Assembly: GCA_027068765.1 (NCBI GenBank)
Contig: JAMOMC010000100.1
Span: 1-33,094, forward strand
DNA: 33,094 nucleotides
Direction of reading: 5' to 3'
From: Campylobacterales bacterium
Lineage (GTDB): Bacteria > Campylobacterota > Campylobacteria > Campylobacterales > QNZT01
The stretch's first letter is position 1. Each line of letters starts with the position of its first letter. The position numbers were made by a program, and so were the translations under genes. Of the stretch, positions 7,661 through 16,713 are shown piece by piece. The notes under the pieces are model-generated. The model did not search any database and was not told where the DNA came from. It worked only from the letters and a program-made list of their open reading frames with translations.

Positions 7661-8788
7661 TTGAGCTTTTTTTACTTTTTTATCGCTTTGATTATTTATA
7701 TCTTGGCGATACCCTTTTTGATATTTTTATCATTTAAACAAAAATACAAAAAATCAATACCTGCTCGTTTCGCACTTTTTAAAAATCCACCATTTGAAAA
7801 AGAAGGCATCTGGTTTCATGTTGCATCTTTTGGAGAGGTTAAGTCACTAAAGCCGATTATATCAAGACTTGATGGTATTAAAAATATCTCAACTATCACA
7901 CAAACAGGTTTTAAAGAGGCTAAAAACTTAACAAAACATAGTCGCTATTTGCCATATGAGTTGTTTTTACCTTTTTGGATAACAAAACAAAAAGCTTTAG
8001 TTGTTAGTGAAGCGGAGCTTTGGTATGGGCTTTTTTATATCGCAAAAAAGTTAAAAATAAAAACTTATCTCATAAATGCTCGCATCTCTAATAACTCATA
8101 TAAAAACTATCTAAAATTCTCTTTTTTTTATAAAAAGATTTTTGCAAATATCGATATGGTTTTTGCTCAAAGCGAAAAAGATAAAAAACGACTTTTGGAG
8201 CTAGGTGCTAAAAATGTTACTGTAAATGGAAATATCAAAGCTTTTCAAGAGATAGAGGTGACAAGAGTGTTTGAAAAACCTTTGGCTTTGAGTATCACTC
8301 TTGCAAGCACACACAAAGGTGAAGAAGAGTTGATTTTAAAGCATCTTAAGCTTGAAGAGGGTCAAAAGCTTATAGTTGTTCCTAGGCATCCTGAGAGGTT
8401 TGATGAAGTTGATAAGATTTTAAAAACTTATAGCCAAAAGTTTTCTCTTAGTTATCATAGATTTAGTAAATATGAGAACTTTGACAGCGATGTTGTTTTA
8501 GTAGATGCGATGGGAGAGCTTATAAATATCTACGCATTTTGTGATATTGTTATACTTGGAGGCTCATTTATCGATGGAATTGGTGGGCATAACCCTCTTG
8601 AGTGTGCTCATTTTGGTTGTAAAATCATAAGTGGTGAGTATATTTTTAATCAAGAAGCTCTGTTTTGTTTGGTTGATGGTATCAAAATTGTGAAAGTAAA
8701 AGATTTAAAAGCTAATATAAGCAAACTAAAAAGCACTAAAATTATAGCAAGTGCAGAGATAGAACCTATTATAAGAGAGTTAAAATGA
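7661..8788 (+). CDS. waaA: 3-deoxy-D-manno-octulosonic acid (Kdo) transferase
   Basis: A 375-residue GT30 glycosyltransferase that adds Kdo to the lipid A precursor on the inner face of the cytoplasmic membrane. Residues 1-25 are a membrane anchor (FFIALIIYILAIPFLIFL), followed by the family motif WFHVASFGEVKSLKPII near residue 51, which carries the catalytic Glu. Later family motifs are VVSEAELWYGL near residue 112, ARIS and VPRHPERF. C-terminal GGSFIDGIGGHNPLECAHFG near residue 298 binds the CMP-Kdo donor. The start must be TTG at 7661: the preceding in-frame codons are ATC and the stop of flgZ, and no ATG occurs before the conserved part. The ribosome site is weak, so translation probably depends on coupling to flgZ. 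Confidence 0.92.
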   Translation: MSFFYFFIALIIYILAIPFLIFLSFKQKYKKSIPARFALFKNPPFEKEGIWFHVASFGEVKSLKPIISRLDGIKNISTITQTGFKEAKNLTKHSRYLPYELFLPFWITKQKALVVSEAELWYGLFYIAKKLKIKTYLINARISNNSYKNYLKFSFFYKKIFANIDMVFAQSEKDKKRLLELGAKNVTVNGNIKAFQEIEVTRVFEKPLALSITLASTHKGEEELILKHLKLEEGQKLIVVPRHPERFDEVDKILKTYSQKFSLSYHRFSKYENFDSDVVLVDAMGELINIYAFCDIVILGGSFIDGIGGHNPLECAHFGCKIISGEYIFNQEALFCLVDGIKIVKVKDLKANISKLKSTKIIASAEIEPIIRELK

Positions 8789-9507
8789 CAGAAAAAGCAT
8801 ATAAATTATTAGCAATCCAAGAAAATATCACCAACCGTTCAGCCAAAGATCTGATAGATAGAGGTGTGGTTTATAGTAGTGGTAAAAAAGTTGTTATGGC
8901 AAGGGCGGAGATAAGTGTCAAGGCTAGATTTCGCGTTGAGGAGATTTCAAGAGTTAAGATTATTTTTGAAGATGAAAATATCATAGCAATTGATAAACCT
9001 GCATATGTTACAAGTGAGCAGATTGCCAAAAAAAGAAAACAGAAGTTACTACATCGTCTTGATAAAGAGACAAGTGGTATTTTATTACTTGTAAAAGATG
9101 AAACATTTAGACAAAAGGCGATAGAAGCTTTTAAAAAATTTGAAGTTCAAAAAGAGTATATAGCTTGGGTAGATGGAACTATCATAGAAAAAGCCACCAT
9201 TGATAAGCCTATACTTACTATCAAAAAAGATGGCGGAGCCTACTCTAAAATCTCAAAAGATGGAAGAGACTCTATAAGTGAGATAGAGCCACTTATGATA
9301 GAGGGTAAAAGCTCTAAAATCAAAGTCAACATCAAAACTGGAAGAACACATCAAATCAGAGTGCATCTAAAAAGTGAAGGACATCCGATAATAGGAGATA
9401 AACTCTATGGCGGAAGCAAACATAAAAGAGTTTTACTTCATGCTGCTAAGATTTCACTTATGGGTTATTCATTTGAGTCAAAAGAGCCAAAAGATTTTAG
9501 GCTTTAA
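8785..9507 (+). CDS. RluA-family 23S rRNA/tRNA pseudouridine synthase
   Basis: A 240-residue enzyme that isomerises uridine to pseudouridine in structured RNA. The N-terminal 50 residues resemble an S4 RNA-binding domain (LLAIQENITNRSAKDLIDRG). Catalytic motif II is HRLDKETSGILLLVKD with the essential Asp93. The fold continues through KTGRTHQIRVHLKSEGHPIIGDKLYGG, a signature of the RluA/RluC/RluD group. The target base cannot be predicted. The ATG overlaps the waaA stop (ATGA), making it the last gene of the five-gene operon. I recall HP0956 as the positional equivalent in H. pylori. Confidence 0.9.
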   Translation: MTEKAYKLLAIQENITNRSAKDLIDRGVVYSSGKKVVMARAEISVKARFRVEEISRVKIIFEDENIIAIDKPAYVTSEQIAKKRKQKLLHRLDKETSGILLLVKDETFRQKAIEAFKKFEVQKEYIAWVDGTIIEKATIDKPILTIKKDGGAYSKISKDGRDSISEIEPLMIEGKSSKIKVNIKTGRTHQIRVHLKSEGHPIIGDKLYGGSKHKRVLLHAAKISLMGYSFESKEPKDFRL

Positions 9508-9569
9508 GAATATTCTAAAATATATAATTTACACTTTGAAGGATAATATTTTCTGGATTTCATTTAAGG

Positions 9570-9645
9570 TGGTGGCTTGAGACGGAATCGAACCGCCGAC
9601 ACGGTGATTTTCAGTCACCTGCTCTACCGACTGAGCTATCAAGCC
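9570..9645 (-). tRNA. tRNA-Phe (GAA)
   Basis: Read on the minus strand, the 76 bases fold as a complete cloverleaf: acceptor GGCTTGA with TCAAGCC, D stem GCTC/GAGC, anticodon stem GGTGA/TCACC with loop CTGAAAA (anticodon GAA), and T arm with the TTCGATT loop. The discriminator is A and the CCA end is encoded. It sits alone between the pseudouridine synthase and murD genes. Confidence 0.98.
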
Positions 9646-9661
9646 TTAAAATAGAAAGGAT

Positions 9662-9690
9662 ATTATAGTTAAATTTTTTAAAAATCAACT
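9662..9690 (-). promoter_or_regulatory. Candidate promoter of tRNA-Phe
   Basis: On the minus strand TATAAT (9667-9662) lies about 17 bases before the first tRNA base. A TTGATT box sits 15 bases further upstream and overlaps the last codons of murD. The -10 is a perfect consensus; the spacing is short. Confidence 0.5.
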
Positions 9691-10875
9691 TAAATTTTTT
9701 ACTAAGTTTATAAAATCGTCTCCTCTTTTAGTATATGATGAGAATTGATCGAGACTAGCGGCAGCTGGAGATAGCAAATTTATATCTTTTTTATCCATTT
9801 TATCGATAGCTTTTACAGCATTTTCAAGAGTATTGCAAACAAGAGATGAGATATTATATTTATGTGAGAGTTTATCAAGTTTGTTGGCATTTTTTCCAAT
9901 AGCAAAAATTTGGACTTTGTAGCATTGTAGTTCTTCAAAAAGAGGAGTTAAATCTGCATCTTTGTCATCACCGCCTAAAATAAGATTTATCTTTTTATCT
10001 TTATAACTTTTTAAAGCGGCTATTGTTGCATTTGCATTTGTCGCTTTGGAGTCGTTTATCCATAACCTGCCTTTTGTATCTTTAAACTCTTCTACTCTAT
10101 GTCTTCCTATTTCAAAGCTATTTATTTTTTTATAGTCTATCTCATCAAAGAGAATTTTATTAACTCCAAGGGCTAAAAGTGCATCTGTTAAAAATGGCTC
10201 TTTAAATTTTACTTTATCTATATCTATATCAAAATATTTTGATAAATCATTGGCATCTTCATAAAGTATTTTAAATGCCTTTGTAGGATAAGATGCATAT
10301 TTTTTTGGGAGTATTACAGCCTCTCCTTCTCTCATGTTGTCAAGTGGTTTTAGTTTTGTTTTTTCGTAAATCTCAAAACTTCCATGCCAGCTTATGTGAT
10401 CTGGTGAAATTGGCAAAAGTACATAGAGGTTTGGTACAGCTTTGTTTGTATAGTGAAGTGTAAATGAGCTTGTCTCTAAAATCCAGATATTTGCTTTTTC
10501 ATCAAGATTTGCTAGAGGATTTCCAACATTTCCACCTGCAACACTTCCTCTTTTTTTTAATAGATGTTGCATCATGTTTGTTGTGGTTGTTTTGCCGTTT
10601 GTGCCACTTATCCAGATGGAGTAGGGCATTTTGTCTGCAAATAGATCATATTCGCTGATTAGATTTTTTGCTTTTTTTATGAGGTGGTTGTTGGGTGGGA
10701 TGCCTGGACTTGTAACTTCAATATCACTTTTTTTAGCCTCAAACATTTCTGGTGGTAAAAACTCATTTCCTTTTTTATCATAAGTAACTGCAAAAAATTT
10801 ATCATCATAAACTGTACATCCTCCAAACTTTTCTATGATAGCTTTAGTTGTTTTACCGTAACCAAAGATTGTCAT
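9685..10875 (-). CDS. murD: UDP-N-acetylmuramoyl-L-alanine--D-glutamate ligase
   Basis: A 396-residue cytoplasmic ligase that adds D-glutamate to UDP-MurNAc-L-Ala with ATP, forming an intermediate of peptidoglycan synthesis. The N-terminal nucleotide-sugar domain starts at MTIFGYGKTTKAI. The ATP-binding P-loop SGTNGKTTTTN is at 90-100, the Mg/catalytic segment ILETSSFTL near 132-140 and PDHISWHGS near 158. The C-terminal domain opens with WINDSKATNANATIAAL. At 396 residues it is somewhat shorter than the about 440 of E. coli MurD. The ATG at 10875 lies two bases after the mraY stop and begins the Rossmann strand; an in-frame ATG at 10935 would add 20 Ser/Asn-rich residues read from the mraY end and is rejected. 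Confidence 0.94.
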   Translation of the reverse strand: MTIFGYGKTTKAIIEKFGGCTVYDDKFFAVTYDKKGNEFLPPEMFEAKKSDIEVTSPGIPPNNHLIKKAKNLISEYDLFADKMPYSIWISGTNGKTTTTNMMQHLLKKRGSVAGGNVGNPLANLDEKANIWILETSSFTLHYTNKAVPNLYVLLPISPDHISWHGSFEIYEKTKLKPLDNMREGEAVILPKKYASYPTKAFKILYEDANDLSKYFDIDIDKVKFKEPFLTDALLALGVNKILFDEIDYKKINSFEIGRHRVEEFKDTKGRLWINDSKATNANATIAALKSYKDKKINLILGGDDKDADLTPLFEELQCYKVQIFAIGKNANKLDKLSHKYNISSLVCNTLENAVKAIDKMDKKDINLLSPAAASLDQFSSYTKRGDDFINLVKNLS

Positions 10876-10877
10876 TT

Positions 10878-11939
10878 TTATCGTATCTTTAGAGTTATTA
10901 GAGCTATTAGATTTGAGATGAGGGCTATTATCCAAAATCTTACGATTATCTTGTTTTCTGCCCAGCCTTTTAGTTCAAAATGGTGGTGAATTGGAGCCAT
11001 TTTAAAGACTCTTTTTTTACGAGCTTTATAACTTCCAACTTGTAGTATCACTGAGACAGTTTCCATAACAAAGACAAAGCCTATTAGTATCAAAAGAAGC
11101 TCATTTTTAGTGATAATTGCCATATAAGCTATAAAACCTCCAAGGGCTAAACTCCCACTATCTCCCATAAAAATTTCAGCAGGATGACAATTGTGCCACA
11201 AAAAACCGACTAAAGAGCCTACAAGTGCAGTAGCTATTATGGTGACCTCTCCAATTCCTTTGATATTTGGTAAGAGTAGATATTCACTTAAAAGTGCATG
11301 ACCCATAATATAGACAAAGATGCTTAAGCTCATGATGGAGAAAATTGAAGGGACAGTAGCTAAACCATCAAGTCCATCAGTTAGGTTTACAGCATTTGAG
11401 GTTGAGACAAATACTAAAATCCAAAAAACAATTGCTAGTATATTCATATCAAAAAGTGGATATTTATAAAATGGAATATAAAGCTCAGTCATAAAACCAC
11501 CAAAGTATAGATACAATCCGATAATAATGGAGGCTCCAATTTGTAGAAAAATCTTTTTATTTCCACTTAGCCCTGCTTCATTTTTTTTATGTAATATTTT
11601 TGCTAAATCATCTTTTATGCCAATTAGTGCAAATAAAATGATAGTTAAAATTGCACCAAGAGCTAAAAAGTTGTTATATTTTATCGTTAAAAGTGAAGCT
11701 ATGAGGGTTGAGCCTAGAAAAACTAACCCACCCATAGTTGGAGTTGTTGACTTAGCTTGGTGTGAATCTGGTGCATGTTTGTATATAGGTTGATTTGCAT
11801 TTTTAGCTTTTGCCCAAGCTATATATCTTGGCATCAAGACAAGGGTCAATATAAAAGCTGTAAAAAATGAGATACCAGCTCTTAGTGTTATGTATTGAAA
11901 AATATTTATGTCAAGAAGTTGATGAAGAAGATAGAGCAT
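10878..11939 (-). CDS. mraY: Phospho-N-acetylmuramoyl-pentapeptide transferase
   Basis: A 353-residue, about ten-helix membrane enzyme that links phospho-MurNAc-pentapeptide to undecaprenyl phosphate, giving lipid I. Family motifs are all present: PTMGGLVFL near residue 67, the Asp pair Asp110-Asp111 in [36 protein letters not shown] and the HHHFELKGW triple histidine near the C terminus. An AAGGA site precedes the ATG. It is the first gene of the mraY-murD pair. It is divergent from the polysaccharide locus, whose last gene (26740) is a distant paralog of the same superfamily that uses the same lipid carrier. Confidence 0.96.
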   Translation of the reverse strand: MLYLLHQLLDINIFQYITLRAGISFFTAFILTLVLMPRYIAWAKAKNANQPIYKHAPDSHQAKSTTPTMGGLVFLGSTLIASLLTIKYNNFLALGAILTIILFALIGIKDDLAKILHKKNEAGLSGNKKIFLQIGASIIIGLYLYFGGFMTELYIPFYKYPLFDMNILAIVFWILVFVSTSNAVNLTDGLDGLATVPSIFSIMSLSIFVYIMGHALLSEYLLLPNIKGIGEVTIIATALVGSLVGFLWHNCHPAEIFMGDSGSLALGGFIAYMAIITKNELLLILIGFVFVMETVSVILQVGSYKARKKRVFKMAPIHHHFELKGWAENKIIVRFWIIALISNLIALITLKIR

Positions 11940-12030
11940 TAAAATCCTTAATTAAAAATCTTATTCTATTAAAACTTATCTTAACTGATGATAGAAGTTT
12001 TTGTATTTTGTATCATATGGTATCATTGAT

Positions 12031-12104
12031 ATTTTTATAATTTATTACAATATATTAAAATAATTATTAAAATAATTAAATATATTGTAATAAATTATAA
12101 AAAT
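12031..12104. repeat. Long AT-rich inverted repeat with 26-bp perfect arms
   Basis: Bases 12031-12056 and 12079-12104 are perfect reverse complements, with only one C or G per arm. The 22-base middle holds the direct repeat AAAATAATTATT. The inner ends of the arms are TACAATATATT, the half-site also found in the palindrome at 4993-5014. It sits in the 283-base divergent gap between mraY and the polysaccharide locus, about 65 bases upstream of a candidate promoter. It could extrude as a cruciform or bind a regulator such as a nucleoid protein. No T tract fits a terminator. Confidence 0.85.
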
Positions 12105-12166
12105 GTTCTCTTTTTTAAATATTATTTATGAAATATGGTAAAAATTAATTTATTTTAAAGTAAACC

Positions 12167-12175
12167 TGCTATATT
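12167..12175 (+). promoter_or_regulatory. Candidate promoter of the polysaccharide locus
   Basis: TGC (12167-12169) plus TATATT (12170-12175) is an extended -10 box about 48 bases before the first glycosyltransferase. There is no good -35 box, which is common for Campylobacterota. The gap 11940-12222 otherwise holds the long inverted repeat and no ORF of note. Confidence 0.45.
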
Positions 12176-12222
12176 ATAAATATTATTTTTAATTCACAAA
12201 TAGCAAGGATTTGTAAGTTTAT

Positions 12223-13365
12223 ATGAAAACAATAAATTTTTTAACAGGTAATTTTATGCCAGAGAATTGTGCAGGGACAAATCGTATTTTGTCACTTGTA
12301 AAAGAGCTTGAAAAAACTTATAAAGTAAATATTTTTTGCATAACTGAGCGAGGAAAACCTCAAAAAAATCAAAAAATTGTATATAGTGACAATATTGATG
12401 TATATTATGTTGATCAGCGTTACTATGATGGTGAAAAATTTTACTCTCGGGCACTACATGAATTATATTATGCTATAAAACTAACTTTAAAAGCGAGAAA
12501 GTTTCAGTCTGATATCACAGTAGCTACATCACCACAAATGTTTATTATACCAGCTGTTGCTGTTTTTGGTTCAAGAAAATCTATCATAGATGTTCGAGAT
12601 TTGGTTTGGGAGTATATAGAAGAGACATCAGCTTATAAGAAAATTTTAAAAAATTTAATTACTCAATTTATGAAATTATCTTTGAAAAAATTTAAGTATA
12701 TAACAGTAACAAATTCTCACGAGTATCATTGGGTTGAGGAGTTTGTCTCTAAAGATAATATAGTTCAAATTACAAATGGTATAGAAAACAGTACATTTGA
12801 ACAATTGTGCAGACTTAAACATAATGAAGAGAGAGTATTTACAGTAACATACATAGGAAATGTTGGAATTGCTCAAAATATAAAAACATTGATAGATGCA
12901 GCAAGAGATGTTCAAAATATTAGGGTAAATATCATAGGTGAAGGTAATCGTTATAAGCAATTAAAAGAGTATGTTCATAAAAATAGAATTTCAAATGTGG
13001 AGTTTTTTGGTAGAGTTCAACGAGATAAAATGATTGATTTTTACCAAGAAAGCTCACTTCTTTTTGCACAACTTGATGAGACATTTAGTGCAGCTATGCC
13101 TTCAAAATTGTATGAGTATGCTTCAACGGGATTACCTATCGTCTATGCTGGATCTGGTGTTGCTAGAGATTTTGTGAATGAACTTGAAAATTCTACCACT
13201 ATAAAACCTGGTGATACAAAAGCTTTGAAGGATGCAATTTTAAAATATAGAGATTTGAAATGCACTATTTCACAAAAAAATAGAGATTTTGTGCGAAAAA
13301 ATTTTATAAGAGAGAAACAAAGTACAAAAATGGTCGATATAGTAGATAGATTAATTATGGAGTAA
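12223..13365 (+). CDS. GT4-type glycosyltransferase (WbuB-like)
   Basis: A 380-residue GT-B glycosyltransferase, first gene of the polysaccharide locus. The N-terminal acceptor domain begins with FLTGNFMPENCAGTNRI, the loop typical of WbuB-like enzymes of O-antigen loci. The C-terminal GT4 domain starts about residue 204 (TVTYIGNVGIAQNIKTLIDA) and contains AAMPSKLYEYASTGLPIVYAG near 286-306, the nucleotide-sugar binding region. It should add one sugar to the undecaprenyl-linked repeat unit on the cytoplasmic side. Donor and linkage are unknown; UDP-ManNAcA, UDP-Gal or an N-acetylated sugar are possible given the neighbours. The AAGGA site is 13 bases from the ATG, rather far. The galE gene starts 5 bases after its stop. 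Confidence 0.85.
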   Translation: MKTINFLTGNFMPENCAGTNRILSLVKELEKTYKVNIFCITERGKPQKNQKIVYSDNIDVYYVDQRYYDGEKFYSRALHELYYAIKLTLKARKFQSDITVATSPQMFIIPAVAVFGSRKSIIDVRDLVWEYIEETSAYKKILKNLITQFMKLSLKKFKYITVTNSHEYHWVEEFVSKDNIVQITNGIENSTFEQLCRLKHNEERVFTVTYIGNVGIAQNIKTLIDAARDVQNIRVNIIGEGNRYKQLKEYVHKNRISNVEFFGRVQRDKMIDFYQESSLLFAQLDETFSAAMPSKLYEYASTGLPIVYAGSGVARDFVNELENSTTIKPGDTKALKDAILKYRDLKCTISQKNRDFVRKNFIREKQSTKMVDIVDRLIME

Positions 13366-13370
13366 TTTTT

Positions 13371-14351
13371 ATGAATATTTTAGTAACTGGTGGGGCTGGA
13401 TATATCGGCAGTCATGTTGTTAAGCAGTTGGGAGAGCTTGGGGAGCACAAAATTACTGTTTTAGATAATTTAGTGACAGGATTTGAAAGCTCTATTCTTT
13501 ATGGAGAGTTTATCAATATTGATTTGAGTGATTTTAAAAGAGTTGAAGAGATATTTTCAGAAAACAAGTTTGATGCGGTAATTCATTTTGCTGCAAGTTT
13601 AGTTGTTCCTGAAAGTGTTAGTGATCCTTTAAAATACTACTTAAATAATACGGTAAACACTGCCAATGTAATTAACCTTTGTTTAAAATATAAAGTTAAT
13701 AAATTTATATTTTCTTCAACTGCGGCTGTTTATGGTGAGCCGTCAATGGATAAGATTCCAGTTGATGAATTGAGTTTAACAGCTCCCATAAATCCTTATG
13801 GAAGTAGTAAGCTTATGAGTGAGAGTGTATTAAAAGATGCTTCAAATGCTTTTTTGGATTTTAACTATGTTGCACTTCGTTACTTTAATGTTGCAGGAGC
13901 TAGTGTTGATGGAAAAATTGGTCAATCAACTAAAGATGCAACACATCTTATAAAAGTAGCAGCCGAGTGTGCTCTTGGAAAAAGAGAGAAGATGTATGTT
14001 TTTGGAGACGATTATCCAACTGCTGATGGAACTTGTATAAGAGATTATATTCATGTAGAAGATTTAGCTAGTGCACATTTAAAAGCATTAGAGTATCTTG
14101 AAAAAAATGATAAAAGTGATATTTTTAATTGTGGTTATGGACATGGTTTTAGTGTAAATGAAGTGCTAGATACTATGAAAAAAGTAACAGGTGTTGATTT
14201 TAAAGTTTTAAAAGAGGATAGAAGAGCAGGAGACCCAGCAGCCCTTATCTCTAACAATAGTAAAATTACTAAGCTTATGAACTGGACTCCAAAATATGAT
14301 GATTTAGAGCTTATTTGCAAAACTGCTTATGAGTGGGAGAAAAAAATATAA
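13371..14351 (+). CDS. galE: UDP-glucose 4-epimerase
   Basis: A 326-residue extended short-chain dehydrogenase. The NAD-binding loop is TGGAGYIG (6-13), and the catalytic pair is Tyr143 and Lys147 in YGSSK, with Ser116 in the [10 protein letters not shown] segment. The downstream motif RYFNVAGA and the substrate region [13 protein letters not shown] are those of GalE. It interconverts UDP-Glc and UDP-Gal, and some homologs also act on UDP-GlcNAc/GalNAc; the sequence alone does not settle this. In this locus it would supply a galacto-configured sugar for the repeat unit. The stop overlaps the wecB start by one base (TAATG). Confidence 0.93.
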   Translation: MNILVTGGAGYIGSHVVKQLGELGEHKITVLDNLVTGFESSILYGEFINIDLSDFKRVEEIFSENKFDAVIHFAASLVVPESVSDPLKYYLNNTVNTANVINLCLKYKVNKFIFSSTAAVYGEPSMDKIPVDELSLTAPINPYGSSKLMSESVLKDASNAFLDFNYVALRYFNVAGASVDGKIGQSTKDATHLIKVAAECALGKREKMYVFGDDYPTADGTCIRDYIHVEDLASAHLKALEYLEKNDKSDIFNCGYGHGFSVNEVLDTMKKVTGVDFKVLKEDRRAGDPAALISNNSKITKLMNWTPKYDDLELICKTAYEWEKKI

Positions 14352-15487
14352 TGAAAAAAGTGATGCTTGTTTTTGGAACAAGACCAGAGGCTATTAAAAT
14401 GGCTCCTTTGGTTAAAGAATTTCAAAAATATCCTAAAGATTTTCAGACTATAGTTTGTGTTACAGCTCAACATAGAGAGATGCTAGATCAGGTGTTAACT
14501 CTTTTTGATATTGTGCCTGATTTTGATCTTGATATTATGAAGCCTGGACAAAATCTGTATGGAGTGACTTCAAGTATTCTTTTAGGACTTCAAGGAATTT
14601 TTGAGAAAGCTAAACCTGATATTGTGTTAGTTCACGGTGATACCACAACTACTTTAGCGACTTCTCTTGCTGCATTTTACCAAAAGATAACGGTTGGACA
14701 TGTTGAGGCAGGTTTAAGAACTAATGATATTTACTCTCCTTGGCCAGAGGAGGGGAATCGTCAAGTTACAAGCAGATTAGCAACATATCATTTTGCTCCT
14801 ACTGGTGAAAGCGGGGCTAATCTTTTAAAAGAAAATGTCGATACTGCAAATGTACTTGTAACGGGAAATACAGTGATTGATGCTCTTTTAAAGGTAGTGT
14901 CAAAAATTGAGTCCAATGAAGGTTTAAAAAGTGAGCTTAAAACTTTAATAGCTATTAAGGGTTATGAGTTAAATGAGAGTAAAAAGATAGTTTTAGTTAC
15001 AGGACATAGAAGAGAAAATTTTGGGCAGGGGTTTTTAGATATATGTACAGCTTTAAAAGAGTTGGCATTAAAATATCCAAAGTGCGATATCGTCTATCCA
15101 GTTCATCTAAATCCAAATGTTCAAAAGCCTGTAAATGAGATTTTATCTAACGTGGATAATGTTTTTTTAATATCTCCTTTGGATTATGAACCGTTTGTTT
15201 ATTTGATGAGTAAGGCTTATTTTATCTTAACAGATAGTGGAGGCATCCAAGAAGAGGCTCCAAGTTTAGGGAAACCTGTTTTGGTTATGAGAGATACAAC
15301 TGAAAGACCAGAAGCTTTAAAAGCTGGAACAGTAAGGCTTGTTGGTACAGATGTAAAAAAAATATTGAGAGAGTCAATTAAGCTTTTTGAGGATGAGAAA
15401 GAGTATAAAAAAATGTCAAAGTCACATAATCCTTATGGAGATGGTAAAGCTTGTGAAAAAATTGTGATATATTTAAAAGGGAAATAA
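14351..15487 (+). CDS. wecB: UDP-N-acetylglucosamine 2-epimerase (non-hydrolysing)
   Basis: A 378-residue cytoplasmic enzyme converting UDP-GlcNAc to UDP-ManNAc. Family motifs are [13 protein letters not shown] at the N terminus, [13 protein letters not shown] with Asp97, GHVEAGLRT with Glu119, PWPEEGNR with Glu133/134 and [11 protein letters not shown] with His219. The nucleotide-binding [19 protein letters not shown] segment is near the C terminus. The length is normal. The start at 14351 fits the usual N terminus and overlaps the galE stop; an in-frame ATG at 14333 lies inside galE and is rejected. It works with the next gene to give UDP-ManNAcA. Confidence 0.96.
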   Translation: MKKVMLVFGTRPEAIKMAPLVKEFQKYPKDFQTIVCVTAQHREMLDQVLTLFDIVPDFDLDIMKPGQNLYGVTSSILLGLQGIFEKAKPDIVLVHGDTTTTLATSLAAFYQKITVGHVEAGLRTNDIYSPWPEEGNRQVTSRLATYHFAPTGESGANLLKENVDTANVLVTGNTVIDALLKVVSKIESNEGLKSELKTLIAIKGYELNESKKIVLVTGHRRENFGQGFLDICTALKELALKYPKCDIVYPVHLNPNVQKPVNEILSNVDNVFLISPLDYEPFVYLMSKAYFILTDSGGIQEEAPSLGKPVLVMRDTTERPEALKAGTVRLVGTDVKKILRESIKLFEDEKEYKKMSKSHNPYGDGKACEKIVIYLKGK

Positions 15488-15492
15488 AAATA

Positions 15493-16713
15493 ATGATTGA
15501 AAAAATTTGTGTAATAGGTTTGGGATATATCGGTCTTCCAACTGCCGCACTTTTAGCAAATAGAGGCTACAAAGTAAGAGGTGTTGATGTAGTAGAAGAG
15601 ACAGTTAAGATTATTAATCAAGGTAAGATTCACATTGTGGAGCCTGATTTAGATACCTTTGTTCAATCTGCTGTTAATTCTGGAAATTTGGTAGCATACA
15701 CAGAAGCTGGCGAATCAGATATATTTATCATCGCAGTTCCTACCCCTTTTAAAGATAACAATGTTCCAAATATTGATTATATCATCTCGGCAACTCGTGG
15801 AATTGCACCTTATGTAAGAGAGGGAAATATTATTATATTAGAGTCAACTTCACCAGTTGGTACAACAGATATCATGGAGCAGACTCTTAAAGATGAGGGA
15901 ATTGATACATCTAAAATATATTTCTCTCACTGCCCTGAGCGGGTTCTTCCTGGAAAAATCATGCATGAATTAGTGCATAATGATAGAATTGTTGGAGGTA
16001 CTACCAAAGAGGCGACAGAGTTAACGGCTAAATTTTATGAGAGTTTTGTCTCTGGTGAAGTTTTGCAAACAGATGCAAGAACTGCAGAGATGGCAAAACT
16101 AACTGAAAATAGTTTTAGAGATGTAAATATAGCTTTTGCAAATGAACTCTCAATGCTTAGTGAGAAGTTTGGTATCGATGTTTGGGAGTTGATTGAGCTT
16201 TCAAATAGACATCCACGAGTCAATATCTTGCAACCTGGATGTGGAGTTGGTGGACACTGTATCGCTGTTGATCCTTGGTTTATTGTAGATGCTGCAAAAG
16301 GAGATGCAAAGATTATTAAAGCAGCAAGAGAAGTAAATGATTATAAGAGTGAATGGGCAATTGAAAAAGTAAAAAATGCCGCTTTAGAGTTTGGAAGAAA
16401 ACATGGTAGAAAAGCTAGAGTTGCCTGTATGGGGCTTGCTTTTAAGCCTGATATTGATGATCTTAGAGAGTCACCTGCACTTTATATTACTAAAAATTTA
16501 ATGAGTGATTGTTGTGATGTTTTAGCAGTTGAGCCAAATATCAAGAGTTATGATGGACTAGAGATAGTTAATTGTCACGATGCAGTAAAAATTGCAGATA
16601 TTATTGTTTTTCTAGTTTCACATAAAGAGTTTCTTGGTCTTGAGATTGAGGATTCAAAAGAGGTTATGAGTTTTTGTAAAATGGTAGATAGAAGAAAAGA
16701 GAAGCGTAAGTGA
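15493..16713 (+). CDS. wecC: UDP-N-acetyl-D-mannosamine dehydrogenase
   Basis: A 406-residue UDP-sugar 6-dehydrogenase that oxidises UDP-ManNAc twice with NAD to UDP-ManNAcA. The Rossmann loop is GLGYIGLP (9-16). The catalytic cysteine is Cys256 in GVGGHCIAVDPWF, and NRHPRVNI just before it is typical of WecC rather than of UDP-glucose dehydrogenase. The middle domain has ESTSPVGTT and FSHCPERVLPG. The last gene end overlaps the flippase start (GTGA). The wecB-wecC pair is the strongest evidence that the polymer contains an N-acetylated uronic acid. Confidence 0.95.
   Translation: MIEKICVIGLGYIGLPTAALLANRGYKVRGVDVVEETVKIINQGKIHIVEPDLDTFVQSAVNSGNLVAYTEAGESDIFIIAVPTPFKDNNVPNIDYIISATRGIAPYVREGNIIILESTSPVGTTDIMEQTLKDEGIDTSKIYFSHCPERVLPGKIMHELVHNDRIVGGTTKEATELTAKFYESFVSGEVLQTDARTAEMAKLTENSFRDVNIAFANELSMLSEKFGIDVWELIELSNRHPRVNILQPGCGVGGHCIAVDPWFIVDAAKGDAKIIKAAREVNDYKSEWAIEKVKNAALEFGRKHGRKARVACMGLAFKPDIDDLRESPALYITKNLMSDCCDVLAVEPNIKSYDGLEIVNCHDAVKIADIIVFLVSHKEFLGLEIEDSKEVMSFCKMVDRRKEKRK

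Noticed and set aside
10876-10935. Longer MurD start within the mraY coding end
   Set aside because: The added residues are low-complexity Ser/Asn/Lys read from another frame of mraY, and the conserved fold begins at the ATG at 10875.
12031-12104. Intrinsic terminator for a gene in the mraY/GT4 gap
   Set aside because: No gene reads into it, the stem is nearly all A-T and the loop is 22 bases; the flanking genes diverge from it.
11940-12222. JUMPstart/ops element ahead of the polysaccharide locus
   Set aside because: No GGCGGTAG-type core was found in the region.
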